A stretch of DNA of 64,000 bases from Owenia fusiformis. Its lineage: Eukaryota; Annelida; Polychaeta; Sabellida; Oweniidae. Shown here piece by piece: positions 37,031 through 48,180 of the stretch. Position 1 is the first letter of the stretch. Each line of letters starts with the position of its first letter. Position numbers and translations under genes: made by a program. The stretch is from assembly GCA_903813345.2 (NCBI GenBank), contig CAIIXF020000005.1, positions 25,983,375 to 26,047,374 on the forward strand. Reading direction: 5' to 3'. The notes under the pieces are model-generated. The model ran no database searches. It was not told where the DNA came from and worked only from the letters and a program-made list of their open reading frames with translations.

Positions 37031-38391
37031 AACCTAACACAAGCTAGCTGATAACTAAGATTCCAAGTCTCCAAATTAACTATAACATGATGGTAGTAGA
37101 AGTGTGTTGAACAACTACCGCTGTACATTAGTGGGGTATTTTCAATTTAGGTCAATTCAAATGACTAATGCTGGATTTTATCCTGAAAATAGGAGTGAAA
37201 AAGACAAGAGAGATGACTAAGTTTTCCAGAAAAGAGTTCTACTTTATTCCAATTACATTATTCTAATGTACTGCACTGTATTATAATTTTGCCAAAACTT
37301 TCACAAATCAGTATATCTCAGTGCATTAAGATAAAATGAGACAATGGACCAATTTAATGACTCATTAGCTGAGCTATATCTTTGAGCTCTGTGTCAAACT
37401 AAAGTTAGGCTAGGGCAAATGAATGAAATATTTAGCACATCCTTACTCATCTGTTTCAACTACATAGAATACTTCATTTAGTATTTGGCTTGATTGTACC
37501 AAGCTTCAAATATTCTGATATATTTTGGCATACTTATGCCAATAATGTAATTTTTAGGATACAAAAATAAAAGCATTCCCTCAACATTCTACTAAAACAA
37601 ATTAACATGAAATTTCATTGCACTAGCCTTGCTTTGTCACTGTGGAAACAAGAGGAGTGAGAACTTTGTGAAATCATTTATATCCCAGGATTTATATTTT
37701 TGATCATGTGCAGTATAACATGCGAGAAGATCCTGTTATTTCAAAGTTTTGTACATGTTCAGGCATAGAAATAAACATGCTGAAATTATAGTCTAAATGC
37801 CAATTATTATGTTAAAAGTATATTTGAACTTCCAGTGTCTATAATAATTTTCACCAGAAGAATTGACAACTTATTTAGACCCCACATTAAAAGAATCCAT
37901 AGTTCTGATCCAAGATACACGCGTGGATAACCCCAAAATATTTTAAGTTCATAATGATTGGTAATTTGAGTCATCAACAGACTTCTTTTTCTGTATTTAA
38001 AGCGTCAGAAATATAATTGCCGAAATTTTACAAACATTTTTAGACCTAGTTTTGATAGAAACTGAAAATGATATTGCATAGTGCTATACTAATATAATCT
38101 GTCTTAATCCATTGGTTTTTTGCATGATTTTAGGATTATTATTTAGTTGTCAGCAACAGTATATTTCATGTAGGTATGAATGGAAATTGTACGCGATTCA
38201 CATAAACTCTTTAAAGGGGAGATACATGTAGTTAATTCCTGGTTAGATGCAATGTTTACATCATGCAACATGTACTATATAAACTAGGAATATTAGAGCC
38301 ATCCCTCATTCAGTGTTTGAGTCTGGTATCGGAGATACTTGCGCCGAGCTTGGTATCCATTTGTAACTATTGTGGAGATGCCAACTAACAT
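37031..38391. terminator. PSMA5 3' UTR and flank
   Basis: An AATAAA is at 37566-37571, and another near 37766. Which is used cannot be told. The flank to 38391 has no recognisable exon. Confidence 0.35.
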
Positions 38392-38571
38392 ACAGTAAAA
38401 CCTGTCTTAGTGAACACCTCTCTCTAGTGAACACCTGTCCCTAGTGGACACTCTTCCTACGCACATAGTCCACTGACTTCTGTATAAATTACCCTCTCTC
38501 TAGTGAACACCTATCTACAGTGAACGTTTTTTCTTGGCAAAAAAATGTTCACTATACACAAGTTTTACTGC
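38392..38571. repeat. CAGTAAAACCTG-family miniature element
   Basis: Left end ACAGTAAAACCTGTCTTAGT, right end read inward CAGTAAAACTTGTGTATAGT. The interior repeats TAGTGAACACCT. Related to 10269-10440 and 50395-51252. Confidence 0.75.
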
Positions 38572-38949
38572 ACTCATTACTCATATACGACGTCATATGC
38601 GTCAAATACTCCCAATTCATCCAAATTACAATTCTAAAAATTGTTGGTAGATCAGTTTAACATAATAACGTTAAATACTCTCTCGGTTTGCGTCAAAAGG
38701 GAGGTTAAGCTATACGTTTGAAGAAAACATGTACATGAACATGTAATATTTTCACCTCCAAAGTTCTCTTAAAACGTATAGGTTAACCTCCCCAATGTTC
38801 CGCAATTAGAATTATGCCTCGATCATATATAAATAGGGATAAGCTGAAGGGCGACCCGTATTTTTCGATTTCAGGGAACTGGAGCTGCCTTTTATCTTCT
38901 CCATATAGATGGACTAGATGTATAGTTACTGTATCATCTTTTTATAAAA

Positions 38950-39160
38950 CATTACACATAGGCGTAGCCAGCGAGGGGGGGGGGGTCATGAGAAAGAAGA
39001 AAAGAGCTTTAAAATGCTTTTTATTTGAAGGAAGTTGCATCAAATTTTGTAGAATTATTTTTTGGCTTGTTTTTTCCACAATCGCACCCCCGACTTAAAA
39101 CCGAAATTTCTTGGGAGATCGCACCCGCTCTGACTAAAAGCTGGCTACGCCACTGTAACA
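38950..39160. repeat. Miniature element with GGCGTAGCCAGC ends
   Basis: GGCGTAGCCAGC at 38961-38972 and its inverse GCTGGCTACGCC at 39140-39151, with TTACA outside each. A G10 run follows the left end. About 210 bp, non-coding. Confidence 0.75.
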
Positions 39161-39239
39161 GAAAGATGTTGTTATGGGTTCCGTTTTCTGTGACGGCGGT
39201 CGACGGGTACAACTTCCAATAACTTATCAAATACTGTTT

Positions 39240-39490
39240 AGACTGATTTCAGTTTTCTTTTAAAATTACCTACAGTTCTCAGAAGTTCAAATCTAACTTA
39301 AGATTTGAAATGTGGCCTTCAACGACCTTCTCAAGGTCAAAAAGCTTCAAATTGACCATTTTTTCAAAATCATCTACAAGTTCTCAGAAGGTCAAATCTG
39401 ACTTGAGATCTGAGATTTTACCTACAACGACCTTCTCAAGAAAATGGTGTTTTTTCATCAAATTGAGCATTTTTTTCAAAATCATATACA
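39240..39490. repeat. Tandem duplication of ~125 bp
   Basis: Two units share AGTTCTCAGAAG, TCAAATCTGACTTGAGAT, CAACGACCTTCTCAAG and CATTTTTTCAAAATCAT. An inverse-orientation relative is at about 60610-60790. From 39491 to 40440 nothing else was recognised. Confidence 0.75.
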
Positions 39491-40441
39491 AGTTCTGTCT
39501 CCAGTCTTCAGTTGCAAACAACTCCCGGGAAGCGACTATACTGGGGCCGATTATTGTAGTTCCAGTACTGCCGTTGGCTCATATAGTAACAAATACAGGC
39601 GTTTGACTCCAGACGTCTCCCATAGCTTGCAATGTGTCATGTAATCCTTAATAACCATAAATACCTGAAATTAAAAATCTTTTCTGAGAGTGAGTAAGCA
39701 GTACAAGTTCCAAAAAGAAATCAATTTACACTTTTTCCAAATGCAACACGAACGAAGCTTCAGTAATTCACAGAAATTAGCTTTCATATTCAGTTACTTT
39801 TTTTCAATCGCAGCTGTGAAAATATGATCATATTGTTACTTTTTTTAGTGTACATAAAGCTCTCTTTTAAAGGAAAGGGCAAAAGACTTACAAATATTAA
39901 CAATGATATGATTGACATGCTCGGATCGTGTAGGTCTAAAATATCTGTAGTCAACATGTGAAATCGGTTTCATTTTTGTTTGGACCCTAAAGATTTTCAT
40001 TCTTTTATCGTCAGAGATATGTTTGGTGTCTATAGAACGTTCAATCGTATGCACTATTAATATAATCTTAATTTCCGTAGGACAAGGTCACCATTTTCAT
40101 GAAATGGTCTGTTTTATTCCGTATTAATGTAAACAAAAGACAAGCTCGTTTGGGAGTGATAGAAATTCTAATAGATGGCCCCATTAATGAAACTACTCGC
40201 CATTTTTTAATAGAAACCTTGTTATGATTATTAATGTGTTTCTAAAATTAATACTGCGCGCAAATCCATATTGTGTTTGACCAACTGTTTGCAGAACAAT
40301 GGAATGCGAAACAACTATATTGAGTTATCATAAAACCAATAGACAATAGTAAATTGACACGTATCTAATATCAGAGTGTATTGTTTATTATAAAATATTA
40401 ATACTATGTTTGTTGCTCGACTCGCTGGTTTATTACCGCAG

Positions 40442-40524
40442 TATAAAACACAACGAGAGCATCGTATTTGTTCAGTTGACTATATCATTTAACACAGAAC
40501 AAGTGCAAAATATGGTTTGATGTA
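40442..40524 (+). promoter_or_regulatory. TATA box, initiator and 5' UTR with two minimal uORFs
   Basis: TATAAAA is at 40442-40448 and an initiator-like TTCAGTTG at 40471-40478; its A (40474) is 32 bp from the first T of the TATA box, the usual spacing. The predicted 5' UTR is about 51 nt. It holds ATG-GTT-TGA at 40512-40520 and a start-stop ATG-TAA at 40520-40525 whose last A is the A of the gene's ATG (ATGTAATGG). The main ATG has G at -3 and G at +4. Confidence 0.6.
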
Positions 40525-43500
40525 ATGGCATATACTAATACCAACAATCTCGAGTTTAAGAGCGATGTAGAATTAATGAAAAGGATTTATAAAGACGTCC
40601 CAAAGGTGTCTAATGCCCATGAACACGTGAATAAGGAATTTGTAAACATTGAAGAAGTTGTGGTATCTGATTCGCGAGAAGATACGTTAGCAGATATTGC
40701 ACAATATTGTGGGATTGCCGATGCCCTAGATGGGGATAGACTACCAAAAGATACTACAGAAAACCCAGATGGGAATCTAGAAAAGGCACTTGATAAAACG
40801 CAGTCTGTTAATAATAATCAAAGTGAAACCGATATAAACGCTCAAACCCCCAACTCAGGGCACAAGTCAGTTGATACTGCCAATCAAAAGGAGTTCAATG
40901 TAAGCAAAGGAGATGTTCTCATGGCGGCAAATGTTCATGAACTTGAACTTGGAGCAATTGAAGAAGTTAAACAAGGTGTCGAGGTGAACACTACAAATGT
41001 AATCGATCTTCTCGACTACGATATTGTACCTGACCTTGTCATGGATTTACGTGATGATTTGCCCGAAGATAGAATAAGTGGACAAAACGCGAATACAAAC
41101 ACACACGGGACATCATGCCAGAGTATTCTAGATTCCAATCAATTTCCCAACGTTGATGTGGAGACAGAATTGAACATAGCTGTTATTGACAAAGAAAACA
41201 CAAATAGTGAACATGCAACAAATCACGGTCAAAATACCACTAAGGCTACGAACAAGTCAAAACAAACAAGTAATACGCCACATACAAATAAAGATCAACG
41301 GGCAGAATCTATTTCTCATCAACAACAAACGTCATACCTCTATAAGGCTATGCATGGCGATTTAGAGGAACTACAACATGAAAAGCCGTCCGATCCAAAG
41401 GAAAAACCATCCGATCCAAAACCAGTAGCTACAAAAGATATACAGGTGTGTAAATTGACTCATGATATACCTGCTAAAATTTCAGAATTAAAAAAGCCAC
41501 ATCCCCCATTACCTGAATTGAAAAACATCTGTAAAAAACTATTTGAGCAGATGCCAACAGCTATTAATATTCAACGCGAGGATGGTTCTAAAGAACAAAA
41601 TGAAGCGATCGTAACAATACCAATAAAAAAGCGGCAAAAATGTAGACCTTCGAATATACGTCCTGAAATGGACAGTCCTGACAGCAATGGATCAAAGAGA
41701 CGGATGATTTCCTCCAACAATTCAGGCGACGTGTACAAAATGAATATGAAGTATATCTATATTGATATGGGCACTAGCTTTGATTCCGACTCTGAATATC
41801 ACCAATTGACCCGTGCCCAGAGAGAAGCTTACATTGAGTTTCGAAAAGAAGCAATGAGACACCGTAAAGGAAACAGAGGTTTTCCCAATCCCATGCGTCC
41901 TAGGAATTTAATCAGAAGTCCAGAATTACCAAATGACTTTAATTCAATTCCAGTTAAACATTATATGAACAACTCCAGTCAACTTCCAGGTGTTCATAAT
42001 GACATTTGCGTTGACTTTAATTCAGAAAATGAGTTTTCGGAAAAATCTAATAACCGAGCTGTTATAGATGATATTGATGAAGACGTTCCCATGGATTTAA
42101 GTGTACCTAAAGTTTCCCAATCGTCGGGTCATAAGCCCTTACCTCCGTTGATCTACATTGATGGCATTGATCCAGACATTGGAGGACAAAACCACCAAAA
42201 AAGAAACGAATCTCAACGTTCTGACACTGTCATATCTGAACACTTAAATAACTTTATGTGGCAAAAAATCAAACAAATGAACGATATGTTCACGTGTAGT
42301 ACAGAAAAGATATGTTGTATGAACAATCCGTCTGCACCCGAGAATCCACAGTGGAATGGGCAGTGTTTGCCCCATGAGAGAATAATGACAGCACCTACTG
42401 GCATGACTACCTATCAAAACGTTGAAGGCGACACATCAAGATTTACCCAAGGGGGATCAGTCAGACCCGGAGGCAAAGTCCGTTCAAAACCGAATAATGT
42501 TCCATTTATCGCATCAAAATATTGTAAAATTCCATCCAATGCCGAAAATGCTGTTTTTCAACCGGACCCTGTCAAGAATTCAATGATAGTTAATTCACAA
42601 ATGGCGACAACGCCTGTAAAAACCGTGGCAACGCCATTGAATTCACCAAACTTTGCCATGCAATTCAAAACACCAAACACAACAATGCAATTCAATTCTC
42701 CGAACGTTCCAATGGCATTAAATCCACATAACGGGACAATACCGTTCAATTTCCAAAATGCGACAATGCAGTTGGGTCCCCGAAATGGAGCCATACCATT
42801 CAATGTTGGAAGTGGAAAAATGCAATTCAATTCCCAAAATGTCACCACGCCATTTAATTCCTCAAATGAGAATACGTCATTCAAATCAACTTATGGCGAC
42901 ATGCGATTCAGTTATTCAAATGACTCCCCTAATCGGACCGTGTCCTTTAGCCCCCCAGATGGGATCGTGCCGTTTAATTCAGCAAATGAACGAATGTCAT
43001 TCAATTCAACAAATAAGGCATTGTCTTTCGATCCAATGACAGGGACAATGCCAGTTATTTTACCAAATACGACGTTCAATTCACCAGATGGAAACAGTAT
43101 ACCATTCAATCCAGGAAACGGGGATATCCCTAATGTGCCGACAAATGGGATATCCTTTGATTCTCAAAATGATGACATTCCATTTACTTCGCAAAATCCG
43201 ACCATGCAATTCTGCTTACCAAATGGGAAGATTCCTTTTAAATCATCAAACGGTACCATGCCTTTTATGTCCCCAAACCCAACTATGCCATTCAGTTCAC
43301 CGAATGCAACATTGCAATCAAGTCGTTTGATGACACCACCCAACACGCAAGAGGTACATGTAGGAAGGATGGACATGTCGTCAATGTCATTCTCGTCGAT
43401 GAAGTCACAAAATACCAATGGACCGATCCACTTCCCCTCTCAAAGACCCAACTCACTTAGCAACAACCACACAAATCAACAAATTCCTCCCTTCAACAAA

Positions 43501-44160
43501 TCAAACAATATTCATGGTAGATTTAATGTTCCTATGCCTGACGAAATCACAGATCATGGGCTGAATTCGAACTATTTCAATAATAATCCAAGTGAAATGG
43601 TAAACCATCATATTCAACAACAAAACTCTCCGAATCAACATCAACAATTTCAACAGCAAAAGCAACTACAAAACATTCATCAGCAAGTCCCCTACTTACA
43701 CCAAACAGATATAGGTCAGCAAAGCTACAATACAAGAGTAAAATCAGTTGCATTCCGACCAGATTTTACAAGAATGAATTTCCAGCAGCATAAGGGAACC
43801 AATAGAAACTACAATTCTAGACCACGTTGTTCTATTAAACCAACACAGCGTAAGGTTTACTCAAAACAGCAACATAATTTGAAAGAACATAATAAGGTCA
43901 ATAAACAACAAGAAATAAAAGTCAAAGAGCAAGTACAAAACAACACATCATTACAACAAACCACCGCAACACATCAGCAAAATGCCAAATCACAACAACA
44001 AAACATGACATCACAACAACAAATTGTCACATCACAAAATACAATATCACAACAAAATGCCATATCAAAACAACAGAATGTGTCTCCAAAACAACCAAAT
44101 GTCACATCCAAACAACAAACTGTCATACTACAACAACAAAGTCCAAAATCTACAACATGA
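40525..44160 (+). CDS. Unrecognised 1211-residue intronless protein with PMDLS motif and 9-residue repeats
   Basis: One uninterrupted frame. I recognise no enzyme or folded domain; it is largely polar and probably disordered. An acidic N-terminus (1-200) contains VIDLLDYDIVPDLVMDLRDD. Basic nuclear-signal-like stretches are at about 366-372 (IKKRQK) and 391-394 (KRRM). An odd patch near 410-450 (YIYIDMGTSFDSDSEYHQLT, then RAQREAYIEF) is the best candidate for a conserved motif. Residues 522-526 are PMDLS, the PxDLS motif bound by CtBP co-repressors. Residues about 700-935 hold roughly 25 units of a 9-residue repeat (N-G-T-M-P-F-N-S-P). From about 1025 the chain is Gln/Asn/His-rich, with a basic insert near 1090-1130. 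The TATA/initiator promoter and single exon suggest an inducible nuclear gene; that role is inference. Confidence 0.8.
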   Translation: MAYTNTNNLEFKSDVELMKRIYKDVPKVSNAHEHVNKEFVNIEEVVVSDSREDTLADIAQYCGIADALDGDRLPKDTTENPDGNLEKALDKTQSVNNNQSETDINAQTPNSGHKSVDTANQKEFNVSKGDVLMAANVHELELGAIEEVKQGVEVNTTNVIDLLDYDIVPDLVMDLRDDLPEDRISGQNANTNTHGTSCQSILDSNQFPNVDVETELNIAVIDKENTNSEHATNHGQNTTKATNKSKQTSNTPHTNKDQRAESISHQQQTSYLYKAMHGDLEELQHEKPSDPKEKPSDPKPVATKDIQVCKLTHDIPAKISELKKPHPPLPELKNICKKLFEQMPTAINIQREDGSKEQNEAIVTIPIKKRQKCRPSNIRPEMDSPDSNGSKRRMISSNNSGDVYKMNMKYIYIDMGTSFDSDSEYHQLTRAQREAYIEFRKEAMRHRKGNRGFPNPMRPRNLIRSPELPNDFNSIPVKHYMNNSSQLPGVHNDICVDFNSENEFSEKSNNRAVIDDIDEDVPMDLSVPKVSQSSGHKPLPPLIYIDGIDPDIGGQNHQKRNESQRSDTVISEHLNNFMWQKIKQMNDMFTCSTEKICCMNNPSAPENPQWNGQCLPHERIMTAPTGMTTYQNVEGDTSRFTQGGSVRPGGKVRSKPNNVPFIASKYCKIPSNAENAVFQPDPVKNSMIVNSQMATTPVKTVATPLNSPNFAMQFKTPNTTMQFNSPNVPMALNPHNGTIPFNFQNATMQLGPRNGAIPFNVGSGKMQFNSQNVTTPFNSSNENTSFKSTYGDMRFSYSNDSPNRTVSFSPPDGIVPFNSANERMSFNSTNKALSFDPMTGTMPVILPNTTFNSPDGNSIPFNPGNGDIPNVPTNGISFDSQNDDIPFTSQNPTMQFCLPNGKIPFKSSNGTMPFMSPNPTMPFSSPNATLQSSRLMTPPNTQEVHVGRMDMSSMSFSSMKSQNTNGPIHFPSQRPNSLSNNHTNQQIPPFNKSNNIHGRFNVPMPDEITDHGLNSNYFNNNPSEMVNHHIQQQNSPNQHQQFQQQKQLQNIHQQVPYLHQTDIGQQSYNTRVKSVAFRPDFTRMNFQQHKGTNRNYNSRPRCSIKPTQRKVYSKQQHNLKEHNKVNKQQEIKVKEQVQNNTSLQQTTATHQQNAKSQQQNMTSQQQIVTSQNTISQQNAISKQQNVSPKQPNVTSKQQTVILQQQSPKSTT

Positions 44161-44205
44161 ATAACAAACCATCATTTTTACTACAATAAAAACAAAGATT
44201 GGTGA
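44161..44205 (+). terminator. Proximal polyadenylation signal of the orphan gene
   Basis: AATAAA at 44185-44190, 25 bp past the stop. A second AATAAA is at 45086-45091, beyond the minisatellite; if that one is used the minisatellite is in the 3' UTR. Confidence 0.4.
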
Positions 44206-44209
44206 TGTT

Positions 44210-44790
44210 TGGGGTGCAACCCTAAATATTTCACTTGATGACATGGTAACCCTAATTATTTCACTTGGTGACATTGTAACCCTAAATATTTCACCCGATG
44301 ACATTGCAACTCTAAATATTTAAGTTGATGACATTGCGACCCTAAATATTTCACTTGATGATATTACAACCCTAGATATTTCACTTAATGCCATTGCAAC
44401 CCCAGATATTTCACCTGATGACATTGCAATCCTAGATATTTCACCTGGTGACATTTCAACCTTAGATATTTCACTTGATGGGATTCCAACCCTAGATATT
44501 TCACTTGACATCATTGCAACTCTATATATATTTCACATGATGACATTGCAACCCTAGATATTACATCAGATGACATCTGAAGACATTGCAACCTTTGATA
44601 TTTTACTTGATGACATTGTAACCCTAGATATTTCACATAATGGCATTTGCAACCCTAGATATCTAACCTATTGATATTGCAACCTTATTTATTTCACATG
44701 AAGACATTTCATCCATAAATATTCCACCGCTAAATATTGAACTTGAAAACATTTTGCATCCATCGGAGGATATATTTAAAAGTAAATACC
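44210..44790 (+). repeat. 30-bp minisatellite directly after the orphan gene
   Basis: About 18 units of ATTGCAACCCTAGATATTTC plus ACTTGATGAC. The unit is a multiple of three and mostly open on both strands (plus: IATLDISLDD; minus: SSEISRVAMS). The plus frame is not that of the upstream gene. Units decay towards the right. Confidence 0.92.
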
Positions 44791-45198
44791 TGTACTTCAC
44801 CGAAGACATTCCACCCCTCTGTATTTCATCTGACTATTCAGACGATTCCAAACTAGATATTTGATCTGAAGATGTTTCAACCCTTGATATTTCCCCAAAG
44901 TTAGTTTATCCCTGAATATATCATTCCTATTTTTAGTTGACAACAAATTAATGAATATAACATGATTGGATTGTCTCTTTTTCCTCAAAATGTACAAATA
45001 TGTATGATACATAGTGACCTTCAACATGTTAAGTATTCAGTCTGCTCTGCTTATGTAAACTAAATCCTATTATTGATGTTTATTCAATAAAATATGTGTT
45101 TATACAACAAATGAGTTAGTACAATTATGGATTTGTGATGTTAACAACATTTTAAATGTTGTTCAAATTGGCAATGTGTTTCCTAATGAGTTGGCAAA

Positions 45199-45463
45199 TT
45201 CACACCGGAATAGCCTGACAACGGTAAAGTCATATACATGTACCGTTGTCACAAATGGCAGACATAACCATTGCTTCAACTCTTTAATCACTTGGTTCTC
45301 ATTTCATGGACACTTTGATTGATTGTTGTTCCAATTAGTCTACAGTAGGTGCTCTATTAAACATACAGTTCATGAAAATCTAGTTGAAGCAACGGTTATA
45401 CCTGCAATTTGTCACAACGGTATCTGACTTAGCTTTACTGTTGTCAGGCTATTCCGGTGTGAA
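45199..45463. repeat. Foldback miniature element with ~85-bp arms
   Basis: The left arm starts CACACCGGAATAGCCTGACA (45201); the right arm read inward starts CACACCGGAATAGCCTGACA (ending 45461). Both continue through ACCGTTGTNACAAAT and TAACCNTTGCTTCAAC. The loop is about 95 bp. A related single arm is at about 61312-61400. Confidence 0.88.
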
Positions 45464-45815
45464 ATTAATTTGTACTTTATTATGTAGGCTAAGAAAATAT
45501 TTCAAAAATACTTCATTTGTGGGTTTGAAAATTGATGTTATGTGCAAATGGATTGAAACGTTGTTGAAAAATTCATCTTCAACTTCCAAGGTGTTATAAC
45601 AAGTTGGAGCAACTGAAATCTTGTGAATCGAGATGGAAAACTTGGTACACCATAAAATTTCTAGAAATGCGACTACTAGGAAATATGTTTTCATGTTTGT
45701 GCTGAAAAGCATGTTAAACTGATATTTAATTAATGTAAACTGTGTCATTATAGAATGGATTATACTACTATTTTCACAATTTTATTGGTATTAGGAGTCA
45801 ACTACACACATATGA

Positions 45816-46010
45816 CATGCCCGTAGCCAGGGGTGGTTCGCAGGGTTCGGGCGAACCCCCCCCCCCCTGGCCAAAAATTCTTTCAAAATCATGCAGTTTT
45901 TGACCATTTTGAGCACTTCTCAAGTGATTTTAGCCAAATTTGGGCCAAAATTGTCAAATGTGAACCCCCCCTGGAAATTTTTGAAAATTGAACTGGCTAC
46001 GGGCCTGTAT
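45816..46010. repeat. GTAGCCAGG-family miniature element
   Basis: GCCCGTAGCCAGGGG at the left and CTGGCTACGGGCCTGTA at the right, enclosing GTTCGGGCGAACC, a C-tract, TTCTTTCAAAATCATGCAGT and CAAGTGATTTTAGCC. A second full copy, opposite orientation, is at 57069-57249; fragments are near 16335, 21600 and 33490. Confidence 0.85.
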
Positions 46011-46224
46011 GAATATATTTGTAGTCCTAAAACGGCTTAGTTTTAGAAAAATCCCAAATGAGTGGTATCAATATGGAGAACTTTTTGAACACATGTTTCT
46101 CTTAAACCAGTCGTAAAAAAATCTAAAAATTTAACACATCGTCAATTTTATGGTCATCTTTTGGATGATAACAATATAATTGAAAAATATATATATACTT
46201 TCATCTATATTGTTTTAGAAAACA

Positions 46225-46610
46225 CACCAAATACTTGTTTTGTTCTTGGTATCATGTTTCCAGAGTGAAATGAAACATCTTTCCAAACCTCATTGGAACA
46301 AAACGACATAAACACAACATGTTTAGGTCTCTCAATATTGTAATTTTAGAAAGGAAATTTTGGTTGATTTTAAAAAAGAATATTGTTAATGAAATAAAAG
46401 GTTTACCTTGATTTTTATCTATTTTGGGGGGATTTTGTTTTAATTTTTTGAATACTCTTTTAAAATCAACCAAAAATTCCTTTGTATAACTATAATATTG
46501 AGAGGTCTAAAAACATGTTGTATATGCTATTTTGTTCCAACAAGGTTCGTAAAGACATCTTATTTCATTCTCAAGAATTGGTAGAAAGGAGCAAAAACAA
46601 TTGCACTAAA
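46225..46610. repeat. Large foldback hairpin with 120-160 bp arms
   Basis: The left arm (to about 46383) contains TTGGAACAAAACGACATAAA, CAACATGTTTAGGTCTCTCA and TTTTGGTTGATTTTAAAA. The right arm (from about 46456) contains the inverse: TTTTAAAATCAACCAAAAAT, AATATTGAGAGGTCTAAAAA and CATGTTG...TTTTGTTCCAA. The loop is about 70 bp. Non-coding. Confidence 0.85.
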
Positions 46611-47575
46611 AAAACAAAAAATGTTAACAAAAACAGTTATATAAAATATTTCTAAATAATTTTCGCATCAAATTGTTGTCAATCAGTCAACATTATATAA
46701 AATACCGTGTTTTTTTACAGAATGTTTTCAATGATTGGTTTAGGAGAAAAACATTGTTGAATTCAGTTCTCCATATCGATACCAATCCTTTAAATTCAAA
46801 AATGACCGTTGCATCCAAACGTAACGCTCAAATCTGCCACACCAAATACTTCCCACAGGCTCCGTCTGCATAGGTTGATATTGGTGGAATAAATACAACG
46901 TCATCATGCTGATACTAATAGATTCTAATGGATAAGTTCATTTTGAACATTGGGAAAGGCACAAAACAAATACTATGTGGATACTATGTGGATGCCAGTT
47001 GAAAATAATATTTGCCTTTCATCGAATTCCATTAAATTGGTAGTCTGTCATTTTTTTAATGTGGTAAATTAAATAATACAATAATTCTTTTATGGTAGGC
47101 ATTAACAGATATCAGATCAAATGGCATGCTTCAATATTTTTGAGACCACTGTTAGTAATCTCAAAGAGGATATCATTAACTCCAACAAAACAAATGAGGA
47201 AACCATGGCGGATTTTAATGAAAAATAGCAGAGTGGGCACTGGGCTCACAGGGTGTTGTGTAACTAGCCTAGTTTTCTGGACAAAAAGTCCAAAATTGCA
47301 ACCTTATAATTTTCCAGGAATGTCCAAAGACTGAGTGAGCATTTGATATAAAATGGCTCAAAGCATGTAAAGTAGACTTTACAGCTTTTCGGCTAAATGC
47401 AGGTTCACTTGAATCCCCCCCACCCTGGCTACAGATCTGGAATATGATTACACTGAGTTTTTTAATCTTTATCCATCACATATATTTGATATACCCTTAC
47501 AATGAACAACCATTTTCACCTTGTTCATGTTTTTTTATTTTACTTTAAGGTACAATATATCTCCATAAGAGCAAC
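46611..47575. other. Non-coding stretch without a secure feature
   Basis: Two short plus-strand frames after plausible acceptors (TTTTTTTACAG at about 46712 and ATGGTAG at about 47099) are noted and rejected elsewhere. No match to a known protein was recognised. Confidence 0.4.
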
Positions 47576-47911
47576 ACATTTAGCGTACATGGAGCATGGT
47601 ACAATATGTCTCTGCATATGCATTTCCATATAGTGTACAAGGTACAACATGTCTCTGCAAATGCAAGGCATTTAGTGTACATGGTACAATATGTCTCTGC
47701 AAATGGAAGGTATTCAGTATACGTTGTACAATATGTCTGTGCAAATGGAAGGCATTCAGTTTATATGGCATAACATGTCTTTGCAAATGCAAGGCATTCG
47801 GTGTACATAGTACAACATGTCTCTGCAAATGCAAGGCATTCAGTTTATATGGCATAACATGTCTTTGCAAATGCAAGGCATTCGGTGTACATGGTACAAT
47901 ATGTCTCTGCA

Positions 47912-48180
47912 GTTTTACACCACATTGCTAGTCAATGAGTCCCCCCTTGGCCATATTAACAGCAGCAATTATTTTCAGATATGACCTTAAAAGCCCTTCA
48001 AATTGGGATGTGGAATTTTATAACCCTCTTAAAACCTGCTAAGGCACTTTAGAAGAGTTTCCTTAGAGCTTCTACCATCACCGTTCTCTTTTTCCAACTC
48101 AATATCCATCCGACCCGAAAAGAGTTGCTGTTGTTAAAATGGCCCGGAAGGACACATTGACTAGTGATTTGGTGTAAAAT
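47912..48180. repeat. Foldback element (60-bp arms) inserted in the minisatellite
   Basis: The left arm starts GTTTTACACCACATTGCTAG then TCAATGAGTCC; the right arm read inward starts ATTTTACACCAAATCACTAG then TCAATGTGTCC. The match continues through GGCCATNTTAACAGCAGCAA to about 60 bp. Confidence 0.85.

Noticed and set aside
42213-43418. Several antisense and shifted frames inside the orphan gene
   Set aside because: Shadows of its 27-bp repeat, which stays open in more than one frame.
44320-44514. Minus-strand 10-residue repeat frame (SSEISRVAMS type)
   Set aside because: Minisatellite shadow; no splice or promoter signal.
46673-46873. Frame after TTTTTTTACAG (NVFNDWFRRKTLLNSVLHID...)
   Set aside because: Plausible acceptor, but no recognised family, no partner exon and no clear donor.
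47100-47144. Short terminal-exon-like frame ALTDIRSNGMLQYF-stop after ATGGTAG
   Set aside because: Weak acceptor, no upstream exon on the plus strand, and it lies in the presumed 3' flank of a minus-strand gene.
47580-47931. Open frames on both strands with LHLQRHVVPCTLNA / CLCKCKAFSVHGT repeats
   Set aside because: Products of a 42-bp minisatellite open on both strands; cysteine and histidine spacing is not a zinc-finger pattern.
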